From: Thozetella sp. PMI_491
Lineage: Eukaryota > Ascomycota > Sordariomycetes > Chaetosphaeriales > Chaetosphaeriaceae
NCBI GenBank assembly: GCA_021432635.1
Contig: MU270099.1
Span: forward strand, 4,693 to 68,692
Direction: 5' to 3'
DNA: 64,000 nucleotides
In this document: positions 10,586-22,205 of the stretch, in pieces
How positions within the stretch are numbered: position 1 is the first letter of the stretch
How the letters are laid out: every line of letters begins with the position of its first letter
The notes under the pieces: model-generated
Database searches by the model: none
The model's input: the letters and a program-made list of their open reading frames with translations, nothing else
Told to the model about the DNA's origin: nothing
Translations under genes and position numbers: made by a program

Positions 10586-12409
10586 TCAGCCCAAGGACAT
10601 CTCTGGAGAAAGAGAGTATTCGCTTGCCGGGTAGAGCTCGGCAAATTTGCGAAGCGTGCCAACTGAGAGGTCGTGGTATAATTGTGGACTGCTCTCGGCC
10701 GATTTCCATCTCTCAGAAAGAGCGGATAGAACCATACTAGTGGTTTGCATATCTTCATAGACGATAGACCAATCGACGGAATCCCGAATACTTTCGTCAA
10801 CCCAGATGCAAAACATATGGGTAACCCCGGCGAGGAACAGCCAATGGATTGCCATCCATGTCGCGTCGATCGAGTTCGATTTGTGCATCTTCCAGTAGAG
10901 CCTCATCACGACCGATGCAGACGAGAAACACTTGTGGAGGTCGGCAGACGACGGCTCCGGATTTTCCAGAGATGGGCGGTGCATAAACATGCAGAAGTTA
11001 TGGTAAGCATGGTGGATCCAGTCCGCAGCCGCTGGGTCGCAACCGGCGAGAGGAGCTTCCGCTAACCATCGGTCGGCGCGTTGTTGCATTCTAGGGATGA
11101 ATTGTTCGGTATAAGGTCGAATGGACTGATATAAAGTGTCCGCTGCTTCGCTTTGCATTTGTCGCATCTTCGAGCAGTGATTCATGAGAAGGAGCCGGCC
11201 GTTTCCAACTTGGTCCTCGAGAGTATCGGGAAACAGTACGTCCACGTAAAAATCCTGCAGGGCAGTGGGTCTGGATCGTGTTAGCAGAGGCGCCCAATGA
11301 TCTGAAAGCTGTGTTCCTTGCCTTCCTAAAGTATTCCCAACCGCTCGGTCGAGTCCGTATAGTGCCCAGAAGAGGCGTCGATTCAAGTTGCCCTGCGCCG
11401 GCGTGCAATTCTCTTCGCTACCCAGATGAAGCCCGAGAGCTGTAGCCAAGCGAATGGCGTAGCCAAGAAGGTGCCACACGATGGGCTGGCGGGGATTCGC
11501 CAAAGAGAAGCGCAAGATTAAGAGCAATGCCTGCAAAGTTTGTGATGACTTGGTTCCCAAGATCCGAGGCAAAAGATCTAAGGTGTCGTCAAAATAAATC
11601 TCTGCTAACTTTAGTGCTGTGGAGTTCTTTTCATTCCGACCGAGGAAGAAAAGGGCCGTTGCTAGAACCATTTTGACCAAGATGGTTGAATGATCACTAC
11701 CGCTGCCATCGTGAGAAAAGAAAGAGTCTAGGCAGGCCAGAAACTCTGGTCGAGTGATCACGGCATCTTGAAATTGTAGGTGGTCGAATATATCAAACAT
11801 GGCTTCTGCCTGGGTCCGATCGGGCTGCACCGGCTCTGGCAGTTGGCAAAGCAGGTTCTCTAAGCCGGGAACGAGCGAGTATTTGCGCTTTTTATGGTCG
11901 TGGTGGAGATTAACCACGCCCAAAATACCGGCATCCCTAGCTAGGGATATTGAATTCCGAATGAAAGTTAGTCCGCTGGAATCGCCTAGATATCGGGCGT
12001 CAAAGTGTTCGGGACGATCGAGGCTCCGAAGAATACCGGGTAGCGCTGGAGGGCGACGTGCAAGGCGAGAACGATGCTCCCTGTTTGCGTGAATCTCGCG
12101 TAGTATGGCCAAACGCTCTTCGAGGCGTTTAACATGTCTCCTGACAATCAGCTATTTAGCTACCTGGTGGGTCTCGTGCCCATTGACTCACGTTCTCTGG
12201 ATGGCTTCGCCATCGTCGCGGCTCGTAAAAGTGCAATCAGTGCCGACCGTCTAGATGCTGTTAGCTGCTATATCCGCGCTGAGGATCGTCTCAAGAATGG
12301 CGAAACTTGCCGTACATTGGAAGCAGCCAGATAAATCTTGGTCGCATTTTTGCCGGCGTTGTCGACAGCGATCGCAGACGGGAATGGGTGGCCGCACTAG
12401 GATATCCAT
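10586..12409 (-). CDS. Zn2Cys6 transcription factor with fungal-specific TF domain
   Basis: A nuclear regulator of about 570 residues. Exon 1 starts at ATG 12407-12409 and reads MDILVRPPIP, then a canonical binuclear zinc cluster. The first five cysteines lie in exon 1 (CDRCRQRRQKC, then GCFQC), and the sixth (VGTDC) follows an intron at 12251-12310. The spacing CX2CX6CX6CX2CX6C is restored only if this intron begins GC (ACG|GCAAGT) rather than GT. A second GT-AG intron precedes RHVKRLEERLAILREI, a short coiled coil typical of the linker. The rest is a PF04082-type domain with the signature LLGYAIRLATALGLHLG followed by NRRLFWALYGLDRAVGNTLGRQ. It ends at 10586. The gene is divergent from a second zinc-cluster gene 267 bases away. 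Its targets are unknown. Confidence 0.85.
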
Positions 12410-12676
12410 CGCTATCTCGCTGTCCAAACCAATATTGTCAGTCCAAATGAAGCTGTCCGCGCGAGATTCACTGACGTATTGCCGAGATTAGATAGCCTCC
12501 AATCGCTGGAAGGCCATATCAAAGCATTTAGCGTGGGACTAGCCGGGGATGTCCGGGTGGAGGCATTCTCTAGATAAGGGTCGGTCGGATAGCCCAGGAA
12601 TGCTTCCGACTCCAGGTGGGGATTCCGGGAGTCCTCAGCAACAAAACTCCCATCTTCGTCAAACAGTTGATAAGCA
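12410..12676. promoter_or_regulatory. Shared promoter of two divergent zinc-cluster genes
   Basis: Only 267 bases separate the start codons of the two oppositely oriented regulator genes, so promoter elements must be shared or interleaved. No clear CGG-palindrome was identified by eye. Confidence 0.6.
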
Positions 12677-13946
12677 ATGGATGAATCACCGGTACATCCG
12701 GCATGCCAAAGATGCAGGTCAAGAAAGAACAAAGTATGCTAGACCCCACAGTCCCCTACGCTTTTAGTAACAGCGGGTGAGATGCTGTAGTGCGACCGGA
12801 AACAGCCACGATGTTCTCGCTGTGCGAAGACCAATGCCGAATGCGTGTATCAAAGTCGGCACTCCGCTGCTGTCTTCACAAGGTGGGTTGGAGGACCGGG
12901 GCACCGGACCCCTGTAACTTCAACTTTTAAACCCGGAAAAGTTAACCCCCTCTGAGATACTGCCGAAACCTGGAGGAGGAAATAGCACGTCTCGAGTGCG
13001 AACTGGGCCTAACGGAGGAGAGCGACTTCTTGAGCAATGAGACCGCAACTGCTGAAGAGGATATAATCTTTAGTTCCCCTGACTGTGAGCCTTCCCGCCT
13101 CACAACCGAGCCGTAACCAGCTTCTAAGCCCGAATTCCAGTCGACTTGGGTCAATACTTGGGCCCGCCTTGCGACGACGAAGAACTTACATCACTCGTCA
13201 AGACATTTAGCAATGTGTCTCTATCAGCAACCACTGCACAGCTGCATCCTTTGCCGGCTCAGAGGGGCATACTATTAACCCTAATAGTTCATTCGGCTTT
13301 TCCTGAATGGAAAGAGTCCCTAAGAGCGTTGCAAGCATCCTCGACCACAAGTCTACCGCCACCTGAGGTATTGGGGAAAGTGCTTCACCGCTTCACAACC
13401 AGCTTGCTCCCGGACTTACCCTTTATTTCCGGCATAATGCTCTCTCACAACCTGAAAGCAGCCTTTGATGAGCACGATGCTAGGCAGCAGTATTCTGCTT
13501 TCTTGATCGCTTCCATCACCGCCTCGACCGCGCTGCACATGTCACCATCTTGCCTGTCTAGCGCGTTGCCCTTGTATTATTTCGCAGTGACTCGTCTAAT
13601 TGCGATAGATGAAACCCAGATGGCTGATCCGCTGTGGGAGCTGGAGGCCGTAATAGCATTAACGCAATTCGCCCGACTAGCGAGTCGTTGCGGAAACCAG
13701 GAGCCAACACCGGAACACATGCCGACTCTTCCAGACTTTTGGGCCCTCAGCGGCATTGCGGTTCGAATTGCCGTGGACCTCGGTCTGCATAAATCCGTAC
13801 GCAACGCTCGAGAGAGTGCACTTCTGAGGTGTGCCGTAGAGCTTGACAAAATGGCGGCATTAGCGGGTGGAGGTCTGCCAGTGGGGATCCCGGAGGCAGT
13901 AATCGTGGAAACAACTCATCAGAATGCTGATAAGAGTTACCATTAG
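12677..13946 (+). CDS. Zn2Cys6 transcription factor, C-terminally short
   Basis: ATG 12677 opens MDESPVHP, then the first half of a zinc cluster (ACQRCRSRKNK). A GT-AG intron at 12734-12790 joins it to CDRKQPRCSRCAKTNAEC, giving a perfect CX2CX6CX6CX2CX6C. A further intron precedes YCRNLEEEIARLECELGL (coiled coil), and another at 13085-13140 restores phase before QYLGPP. The fungal-specific TF domain follows, with ALSGIAVRIAVDLGLHKS and then VELDKMAALAGG. Translation stops at 13944-13946, shortly after VGIPEAVIVET. Family members normally continue 200-300 residues further, and nothing downstream resumes the domain, so the 3' end looks lost. It may act as a DNA-binding competitor or be a decaying copy; which one is open. 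Confidence 0.7.
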
Positions 13947-16231
13947 CGGTCGGGCTGATGAGCCAGGCGTCGAGAGGTCGAAGCTTTGGACCGTAGCTGT
14001 ATCAACATCAGACGAGGAGGCGATTTCTTCACTTTAGCGCTTGGACGTCTTCGTGATTGGTGGTGCTCTGCATTGTGTCTTGGACATGTATGTTACAAAG
14101 TGTTGCTCTCCAGCGAAGTGAGAGGAAGTAACCGCTGCAGGGTCCTAATCGTTGCCAGCCATAGTGAGAAATAGGAAACATATAGCGCATAGTTGAACCC
14201 TCCGGCGTGGCACCGATAGAATTTTCGAGGCATGTGGATCTGTGCTAGGCGTGAATGGCATACCAGTTAATTAGAGGCAGAGCCAGGAGCGAGGCAGAGC
14301 GCCATTCCGACACAATAGAAATTGGCGAGGAGGCTATCCAAGCCCACAACGAGCACACCAGACCAGAGGTGTCCCTCCTGTAATATGTATATACAGACTA
14401 GGAATGTTTAGAAACCGGAATCCCTCACATTAGGACGGCTAAATGCCCAGCCCGGAAAGAATAACCCGCAGCGTCGCGCACCCCCACGTGTGTTACGGTA
14501 AAGTCTACGAGCTGTTCTAGTAGAAATTAAGGGCAAGACAACTTCCGGTCCTGATTAAAGAAACTACATGATCTAAGACATTGCCAAAGGGCTAGAACTT
14601 CGCTTGTACTAAATTGATTGCACGTACTTTCTACCTCATCGGGTTCGGGTATTCCCTGCTCCGAGCGTGTTAGTCTTTTAAATCTTTTAAATATCAATCA
14701 ACTCACAAAATCATCTTCCTTCGAGACCAATCAAGTTCCCCAAACGGAAGTATGGTCTGGATTATTTACAAGGTTAATGAGAATTCCCTTGTAGTCATAA
14801 TTATCTTGAGAGAAGGGCCCGCCATAATTGTAGTCGGGGTTGAGGTCGGGAGTTCGTTTGTGGAGTTCCGGAAGGAGCTGCATGAATCATACTCATGATG
14901 AGAGAGATCCACAGAAGTACGAGGCGCCGCATTATGTTTGAGCTAGGATGATGTGGATAAATCGGAAGTGACGGATGGAAAGATTAAGTTGTGGCGATTG
15001 TGACTTCGATGATCGCCGCCGCCCAGAGCAGTAGTCAGATAACCAACAGTTCCGATGTCGCGGACGAACCTTACCTTAAAATTGACTTTCGGGCCGGCTT
15101 GACGCGATTGTCAAAGCTATAGTTAGCCCCCTCGCGGAAAAACCGAACCCACTCTGGCTTTGGGGTTCTCATGAGCTGCCCTCAGGACAAAGGTATCGCG
15201 GTGGCGAGTTAATTTAACCGTCTATAAGGCTTTACTTACGACTTACAACAGCAATATGGATGGAAGCAAGCCGGCGCACAAGAGTAGCAATAATCTGAAG
15301 ACTTTGCTCGATGACTGCTCGTGCGTGTATGGCGAATGCGTGTTTGGACTGATGATTGCACGTCTCGGTGTTACTAAAGCATCTTCTGATGCTCCTCGCA
15401 TGGACACTTCGCACTGCACAGAGTTTTCTTATCTAGATAGATCGGCAGCGTCCGATGCTCCTCCCTGGACCCTTTAATTAGGAAATGTCGGCTGTGCCAA
15501 GTAGCGGCTCGCACGGCTGTCGCAAGCTTAAACTTCAGACGGCACTAAAGAGCTGGTCGGCGCTCTACATTGAGGTTCGAAGGGAATGAAATGCCCTGGA
15601 AAAAGAGCGCCTACCACTAGGTGACAGTGAAAAGACCTCCATCATAGGAACATGTTGTGATCTACTTCCTATTGATATGTTTGGAGAATTGGAAACCTAT
15701 ATTCCTCGCCCACCTACCCTATATAGCTTGCCCGCCGGTGGAGGGGGGATTCGTGCAATATGTGGCGGTGAAGCAGTTTATTCTTACATGCAGTATTTTC
15801 GCTGCCGCCAAAGCCACACGGATAATATATTCAAAATAATGAAAGGTTCCAGCTCTTGCCACCATCTCAAGTATCTGTTTACGGGAAACTGAGGCCCCGG
15901 TACCCGTAAACGGAAGATAGGTGCTGAAACTCGGACTGTCACACAAACTCCCGTAGGGCCCTACGCAGTCCTGCTCGAGCGCTTCCGCTACCCACACATC
16001 ATTTGTTTCTACTTTGTCGAACTTTTCAGCTGGCTTACGTGTGGCTGCTCCGCTTGCGCCATGACATTGGTTCAGTGCCGAGTGCAGTGATAACCTCAAC
16101 CGGCCGGTCCATTACCACTATTTGCTTTTAAGATGCAACAGCGCCCAGCCTTGGCAAACATTTCTGCCAACACTTGGCAATTTTCATTTGAAAGCATATT
16201 TCCGTATTTTTTACTGTACCATTGATCAGAT
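13947..16231. other. Gene-poor stretch with one possible small gene
   Basis: About 2.3 kb without a convincing large gene. On the minus strand, an ATG at 15172 opens MRTPKPEWVRFFREGANYSF and runs 32 codons to a consensus donor (AG|GTAAGG at 15074), which looks like a genuine first exon of something unrecognised. Further along on the same strand is a short signal-peptide frame at 14942 (listed separately). The rest shows nothing. Confidence 0.35.
14811..14942 (-). CDS. Possible small secreted peptide
   Basis: A 43-codon frame starts MRRLVLLWISLIMSMIHAAP, an excellent signal peptide with an AXA-like end, and stops at TAA 14811-14813. The leader before the ATG (CTCAAACATA) looks like a normal fungal 5' end. 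A second minus-strand frame overlaps it and reads PDLNPDYNYGGPFSQDNYDY, then KGILINLVNNPDHTSVWGT and a stop. It is protein-like and rich in Tyr, Asn and Asp. The mature part could therefore lie in the other frame, through an unseen splice or an indel. No family is recognised. Confidence 0.35.
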
Positions 16232-17255
16232 ATGGCGGATTTGGTTCCTGCTATTCCCAACGACACGTGTGACCGAGTCGGCCAGGCTCTCCCTGACATC
16301 GCAGGGGTGGGCGTCATTATCTCCTTCGCCGGCCAGGGCCTCCTTTCGTTAATCATCGTCACCTGGGTTTTTTTCCTCTCGGAAATCGGCCGTCTCGACG
16401 TTCGCCACAATGAAGGCACTGAGGAGTACAAAATCCAAATAAGGAGGCTAACAACCTTCTCCAAGCTGCTCATGGTCGGCAACGACTTCCAGATGCTGCT
16501 AGGCATTGCTTATATGATCACATCGTGGACAAAACAGGCTCAGATTGGTCTATATCATCTTCGACTAGTCTTTGATACCGTGAGCTTCGTTGGGTAGGTA
16601 GACAAAGAGCGAAGTAATATGACATCCCGGCTAACAATACTTTCATTCTAGCATCTCGGGCACTGTCGCCCTGGTCTCGAATACATACCTACACGGGTTA
16701 CTGGGAAAGCCTGTTTCCCGTCGATCTCCTCGATATCTAACGACATATCTTTTCGCCATGTTTTTTACCGCCCTTACTCTGGTGGTGCTTGTTCGCCTTC
16801 GCAACTGGGACGGCAATTCGGAGACCCCCGGCCTGTGCTACGTGACCAATGGCGTCTCCCTGGCAATTTCCGACCACCCTCTCTCCGACATCATATATGT
16901 CGCTATAACGGCCTCCTGGCTACTAGGAGCGATGGCATTGGCTTCTTTTGCTGGGCCCCGACGGCGTCGGATACTGCTCCTCTCGGCCTATGTCCAATAC
17001 CCCGTGCATCTCTACTTTGCTATTTCCATCCGACACGTCAACCAGCCACAGCTCGAGGGTGATGAGAGAGAGGATGGCTGGGACTTTGGACAGACCACCG
17101 CTATGCTACTGCTTGGCGTGGCCATCCTCGAGGTGGCTTCTAAAACCTTGCAATATAGAAGAGAGAGGTCGGAACTAGATCTAGAGATTGAACAGAGGGA
17201 ATATGAAAAGTCGTGGGGGAGGGTGGTGATAACTAATCCAATCGGGGTACGATAG
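16232..17255 (+). CDS. Fungal polytopic membrane protein of unknown function
   Basis: Two exons with a GT-AG intron at 16594-16651 that splits a glycine codon (FVG|ISG). The product of about 320 residues starts MADLVPAIPNDTCDR, then has roughly six to seven hydrophobic spans, e.g. VGVIISFAGQGLLSLIIVTW, LFAMFFTALTLVVLVRL, IIYVAITASWLLGAMALASF and AMLLLGVAILEVA. The acidic/basic C-tail (RRERSELDLEIEQREYEKSW) is predicted to be helical. The N-terminal D(I/V)AGxGVxISF phrase recurs in a large family of uncharacterised Pezizomycotina membrane proteins known to me only by pattern. No transporter or receptor motif is seen. It appears intact. Confidence 0.7.
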
Positions 17256-19210
17256 TAACATATTGAACTGTCGGGTTGTATTTGAGGCCCAGCCATATAC
17301 ATGATATAGAGTAGAGGGGGTACGTAAATCCTAGAGATAGAGTATGTAATTAGACATAAGGCGGTATAAAAGATCGCCTCCCTTTTGAAGACACCGTGGA
17401 TTGTGTGTAGTGGGAGAAGACGAACGCCCAAATGTCTTTCGTGATCAGATACTTCTGCAGGGACTACACTGACTGCACTGTAGAAACAATTGATTGTATC
17501 CTTTTGTATGTTATTCCTAGCTCGATGGTGCTAATCCGACTCTAACGCCTTCCCTGCAAGACCCCTGCACGCCAGACTTTTGCGGCATGCTTATATTCTG
17601 CAGCTTCCAGGGCTACCAGGGTACTGGTGAAGCAGGCGCCTTCTTCAGTACTTATATAGCGCCAAGTCAAAAGGAGTGGAAATGGGGGAGGCGGGGGTCA
17701 AAGTAGCAGTGATGGCAATAGCAGTGGCAATGGAAGGTTTCGGTCGTGCTAGTATGACTTCACCCATACGCACATGATCTCAGGCAAGACTGGAGGGGTG
17801 TCTAGCAAGGTCTGCACAAAAACCGTATATAATAACTCCTACGACGACGGCACGCTAGGACGGCAATATGGACGGAGGCGACAAGAGCTAGCACGGCAAT
17901 ACAGGCGGCTGTTACGGCTTAGCTCAAGCCGGATGTGTGGAGACCACAAATCGCGGCGGCGCCATGCCTCTTTTGGGATACTGTTTGGGAGCTGATTGTG
18001 GCCTAGTAATATACAGGGCTCGCATTGCTAAGTCAATAGTTATCCGAATTTATAATCGTACAAGCAACGCATGGGGACGGCGCTAAGCTATCTCTTTGCT
18101 AGAGGAAGAGGGGGGCTGGGAGACTTGACCTGTTCTGTCACCAGACAGAAGAGATGAGTGGGAGCGGCAGATAAGGACTTCCAGTGCAGCCAACCCCCGC
18201 ATGAACCCCCGGACTGTGCCGCTGTGTGGGATGATGGTTTATGGGGGGTGGCACCATTGGAGAAGCTAGACAGAGTCCCACGGGGTGAGGGGGAGGAGCC
18301 GCTAATGCCGGCACCCCCTAGAAATGCCCGAGACCGTGGGAATACCTCTGACTCGAAAGTGGCCAGCGCCACTCTTAACAAAGAGGCACAGAGCGGCGCG
18401 GAGCGACCTCGTTACCTTCTGGGTTGAACAAGCTTGCACGGCACACTCACATTATCAGACGAACTATGCAAGGTGGTGCTGGTTCCCATGTAGTGGCTCG
18501 TCTGGAAATGATATCTTGGCCATCTTCAATTTTCAGCCTCCCAAAAAAACCTCCGGCTTTCGCCAAGATTGATACCCGTCTCTGCACGTGTGCTGATGTC
18601 GGCTCACATCGATCGAGTTGCGCCGGCCAAGCGCCGGGCGTGCCGCCACACGTTTGTTGTTAGCGCTTATCAGGCCCGTTTCTTGGTTGATTGCGACGAG
18701 TACGACCCCTTGGCCACTAGGATGAGGATGCTACCTAAACCGGCGCGGTATTTCGGTTGGGAAGCAGATGCACGAAAGCGAGCCACTGGAATCGCACCGC
18801 TTTCGCTCGGTTGCTGTGCCGTCTCAGAGCTGTCCGCCCCGGACCACCGGCCCTAACCGCTCTCGGCGGCTGCTGAAGGCGGGGAAGTCGAGCCCTAGTC
18901 GATAATGAGGAGAGTACCATTTTAGGTTCACACAAAACAGGAAGGAGATTGTCTCAGTGCCGACTTTTGCGAACCCAACAGTCATGTGGCGTGCAAGATC
19001 AAAGGGGAGCCACCCTAAACGCATTCCGGTACAGCGCAGCATGGCGATATAAAGTACCGTATCTTACCGAATTGCCGCGGCCTCGGCTCTATGTCTCAAA
19101 CAGCGTGGCGATCTCCCCCAGCATCTGGGATTTAAAGTCGGTCCAGGTGGTACGCGTTGTTGAGGTCAGCTCGAATGCAACACAATCGAGTGCCCCGAGA
19201 AACGAGGACG
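17256..19210. other. Intergenic, no convincing gene
   Basis: About 2 kb. The plus-strand stretch 17555-17720 reads DPCTPDFCGMLIFCSFQGYQ, then a Gly/Ser-rich run, and 17820-17990 has GGCYGLAQAGC-like pieces broken by stops. Together they may be a decayed Cys/Gly-rich secreted protein. The part from 18,060 to 19,000 shows nothing recognisable. Confidence 0.3.
19048..19053 (+). promoter_or_regulatory. TATA box of Dal5-type carrier gene
   Basis: TATAAA lies 158 bases upstream of the start codon at 19211, with no other gene between. Confidence 0.45.
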
Positions 19211-20965
19211 ATGGCGGAACACACTGCCGTGCACGATGTCGAGAAGCCGACTGACCTGGAACAGGTCGAGCTGAAGAAGGAGTTCATTTACGAAACGGAC
19301 CCGCGAATCACTGCGTTCAGTTCCGATGAGCAGAAAAGAATCTATCGGCGGGTCGACATCCGGCTTGTCGCCACTCTGGGCTGCATGTACATGATCAGTC
19401 TGCTGGATCGCACCAACCTTGGTGCGGCCTCTGTGGCCGGGTACGAATAGCATCATGCATTCCCCATCGGAAACAAATAGCCTTCTAATCAACTCTGAGC
19501 AGAATGCAAACCGAGCTTGGCATGAACGCGAGCAACAATGCCTATACGATTGTTTCCCTGGTTTTCTTCTTTCCATATGCGATCTTCCAGCCCCCCGCCA
19601 CCGTTACCATCCGAAAGCTAGGCCCGCGGATCTTTCTGACCCTCATCATCTTCGGATGGGGCGTCGTCATGATTGTGAGTGTACTGGAAGGCGAACGCGC
19701 TTCTAGCTATCTTTCACTAGCCTGGTGATTAACAAGCTGTGGTAGGGCTTCGGCTTCGTCTACTCTTGGCAGGTTATGGCTGGCCTCCGAGTCATCCTCG
19801 GTATTTTCGAGGCTGGCTTTTACCCCGGCTGTGTCTATCTCCTCAGCACCTGGTACCCGCGCTACGAGTTGCAGAAGCGCAATGCTGGCTTCTACCTGAT
19901 CGGAAGCATGGCATCTGCCTTTGGAGGAATCCTCGCCTACGGCCTCATGCAGCTTAGCGGAAGGGCAGGTCTGTCTGGCTGGAGATGGATCTTCATCGTG
20001 AGTTACCCTACCATGAAAATAGCTTGACCTATAGTGGGTTCCTTTTCTTCTGATGGCCTCTGATACTAAACATATGCTGTCTTTTTAGATCGAGGGAACT
20101 CTAACCTGCGTCCTGGCCTTTGTGGCCTACCTCTTTATTGTCGACTTCCCCGAGCACTCTCCCAAGTCGTGGAGATTCTTGACTCAGAAGGAGGCCGACT
20201 TCGTCGTGGCACGGATCGAGTACGATCGTAACGACGTAGAGGTGGTGCCTTTCAATCTAGGCACATACCTGCGTAACGGCCTGGACAGCAAGGTGTGGGG
20301 TTTCGCCTGGCTTTATATGTTGACAACAACCAACACCTATGCCATTGCCTATTTTCTGCCCATCATTCTCCAGGGGGGTCTCCATTTCAGCACTGCGCAG
20401 GCTCAGTGTCTTGTGGCACCCCCGTACGCCGCGGCAGCGATAGTCATGATCGTTCAGGCGTACTATGGCGACAAGTGGCGACTCCGTGGGCCTATCATCG
20501 TGTTCAACTGTGCTTTGGGTATGCTAGACCTCGTCGAACTCAGATACACCTGGCTGTTCAACTAACATATCTTTCACAGGCATTCTCGGTCTCGGGCTCC
20601 TGGGTTACCTACAGAACAGTGCCGCGCGATACTTTGGCGTGTTTCTGGCCACCATCGCCTGCAATGCCAATTGCCCGGTGCTTCTCACGTATCAGTCAAA
20701 CAACATCCGTGGCCAGTGGAAGCGGGCCTTCACGTCGGCCACGCTGATTGGAGGAGGCGCTATTGGCGGCATCATCGGTACCAGTGTGTTCCGGCCCGCA
20801 GATTCTCCCGAATACCGTCCCGGTATCCTGGCCTGCCTCCTCGCCAATGCTCTCATGATCTTCATCGTCGCCTGGCTGAGTTGGAAATTCTACCGGGCTA
20901 ACAAGCGTGTCGATGCTGGAGGGAAGTCGATTGAGGGATACCCCGGGTTTAAGTACACTTTCTGA
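19211..20965 (+). CDS. MFS anion:cation symporter, Dal5/Tna1-like
   Basis: A twelve-span plasma-membrane carrier of the ACS family, whose known members import allantoate, nicotinate, biotin or other organic anions. The start is MAEHTAVHDVEKPTD; an upstream in-frame ATG at 19175 is less likely. The cytosolic N-tail leads into YRRVDIRLVATLGCMYMIS LLDRTNLG (helix 1 end), then LGPRIFLTLIIFGWGVV, the family signature GIFEAGFYPGCVYLLSTWYP, GWRWIFI/IEGTLTC across an intron, a long cytosolic loop with FLTQKEADFVVARIEYDR, and FLATIACNANCPVLLTYQ near the end. Four or five introns are needed. It ends GYPGFKYTF at 20965. It appears intact. A second ACS carrier lies at 52 kb; the two are only moderately similar. 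Confidence 0.85.
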
Positions 20966-21430
20966 TCCAATGCATTGGATGCACAAAACGCCGTACTGAT
21001 CTACGTTGAACTGTGGATCTCGTTCCAACGTGCTATCAAAATGACGGGCATCAACCAGAGCGCGTATATCAGCTGGTAAAGGGCGTGTCGCATAGACTGA
21101 ACTCTCGAGCTTTGTGGGCGTTCCCAGCTAATTAACCAATTGATATACATATTATATGTATTCCATCTGAGGCTCTAGTATCGCATATTGTGATCTATGT
21201 TAATTTAACTATAGTAGCATGTGGAAACAACGACAGTGTGTGACAGCAGACACGGGCTTGAAAAACTGCCATTCGAGAGCGGTCGGAGGTATCGCTGCGG
21301 GACTTTACGCAATGGTAGATTTAGGGCCCTCTGCCCATCGGCACCTCGACGGCAGATACTAGCAAGATTGTGATTCAGACCCAAGGCTACGGGCCCAGCA
21401 CGAACGCCTTCGAGCCAGATCCTTCCGCCT

Positions 21431-21676
21431 ATGACTGCTGACTATATTTTCTCACCGAGCCCAGGACTTCCGATCGGGAACTGCTGGGGCGAATCCATTC
21501 GTGCCTGCGGTGTCTTTGTGCAAGGGACTGGCTGCCAGATGAGCGGCAGTGAGATGTGGTGGGCTTACCAAAATATCCGCAACATCGGGGGTTGCAAGAT
21601 ATGCGGGTCATATCATAGGTCGGACGGCTGCTTGCTGACCATCAATTATGTCACTAGCTGTGCCAAAGGTCCATGA
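21431..21676 (+). pseudogene. KP4-like killer-protein domain fragment
   Basis: A Cys-rich segment resembling the C-terminal half of the KP4 killer-protein family found in many ascomycetes. It has no signal peptide in the same frame and looks incomplete, so it is treated as a fossil. The assignment rests on cysteine spacing and the family's usual closing phrase, and is moderate. Confidence 0.45.
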
Positions 21677-22028
21677 TTGGTACTGTGCGTCTCTGTGTTT
21701 ACAGTTACAATTACGTTGCGGGCAGAGTTTCGAAAAGGGGGCGAATCGACTACTTTGGTTATAACAACGTGAGGGTATGACATATTCAGGCGATAAACTG
21801 GCAGTGAAATAGACATGTCGCTGTCCAGGGGTATAGATACGAGCCAATGTACATGCAAAATGTTTGTGTAGGCGTGCTGCAGGGGCCTCGGAGCCTTCCC
21901 GCCCATTTAGACCCGTGATTCGCAGATAACATTTCGGCGCGTAAATACGCCCTAGGATGAGAATGGATCGTCGGCAAAGCTACGCCAACTTTTAGTACGT
22001 CTCTCACCGGAGAAAATGGAGTGTTTGC

Positions 22029-22205
22029 TCACAAAGTGTTCCCAAATCCGTCGTCACACACTGTCCGACCTTGAACCTCTGTGCACTGGGCACCATCTAG
22101 GACAACTCTGCCTCCAGCATTGTCCTTGGCGCTGGTGCTCTTGGGTGCTGGCGCTGCCAAGGCAAATGAGAGGAGAGTTGCGATAGCCGCGATGGGGAGC
22201 TTCAT
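22029..22205 (-). CDS. Small secreted protein, 58 residues
   Basis: ATG 22203-22205 opens MKLPIAAIATLLSFALAAPA, a textbook signal peptide with an AXA cleavage site near residue 18. The short mature part is PKSTSAKDNAGG then RVVLDGAQCTEVQGRTVCDD with two cysteines, ending at TGA 22029-22031. The stop overlaps a GTGAGC donor-like sequence (ACTTT|GTGAGC), so the gene may splice onward to a longer Cys-rich tail that I could not trace. It may be an effector or antimicrobial-type protein; the size and signal suggest this, but there is no family match. Confidence 0.55.
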   Translation of the reverse strand: MKLPIAAIATLLSFALAAPAPKSTSAKDNAGGRVVLDGAQCTEVQGRTVCDDGFGNTL

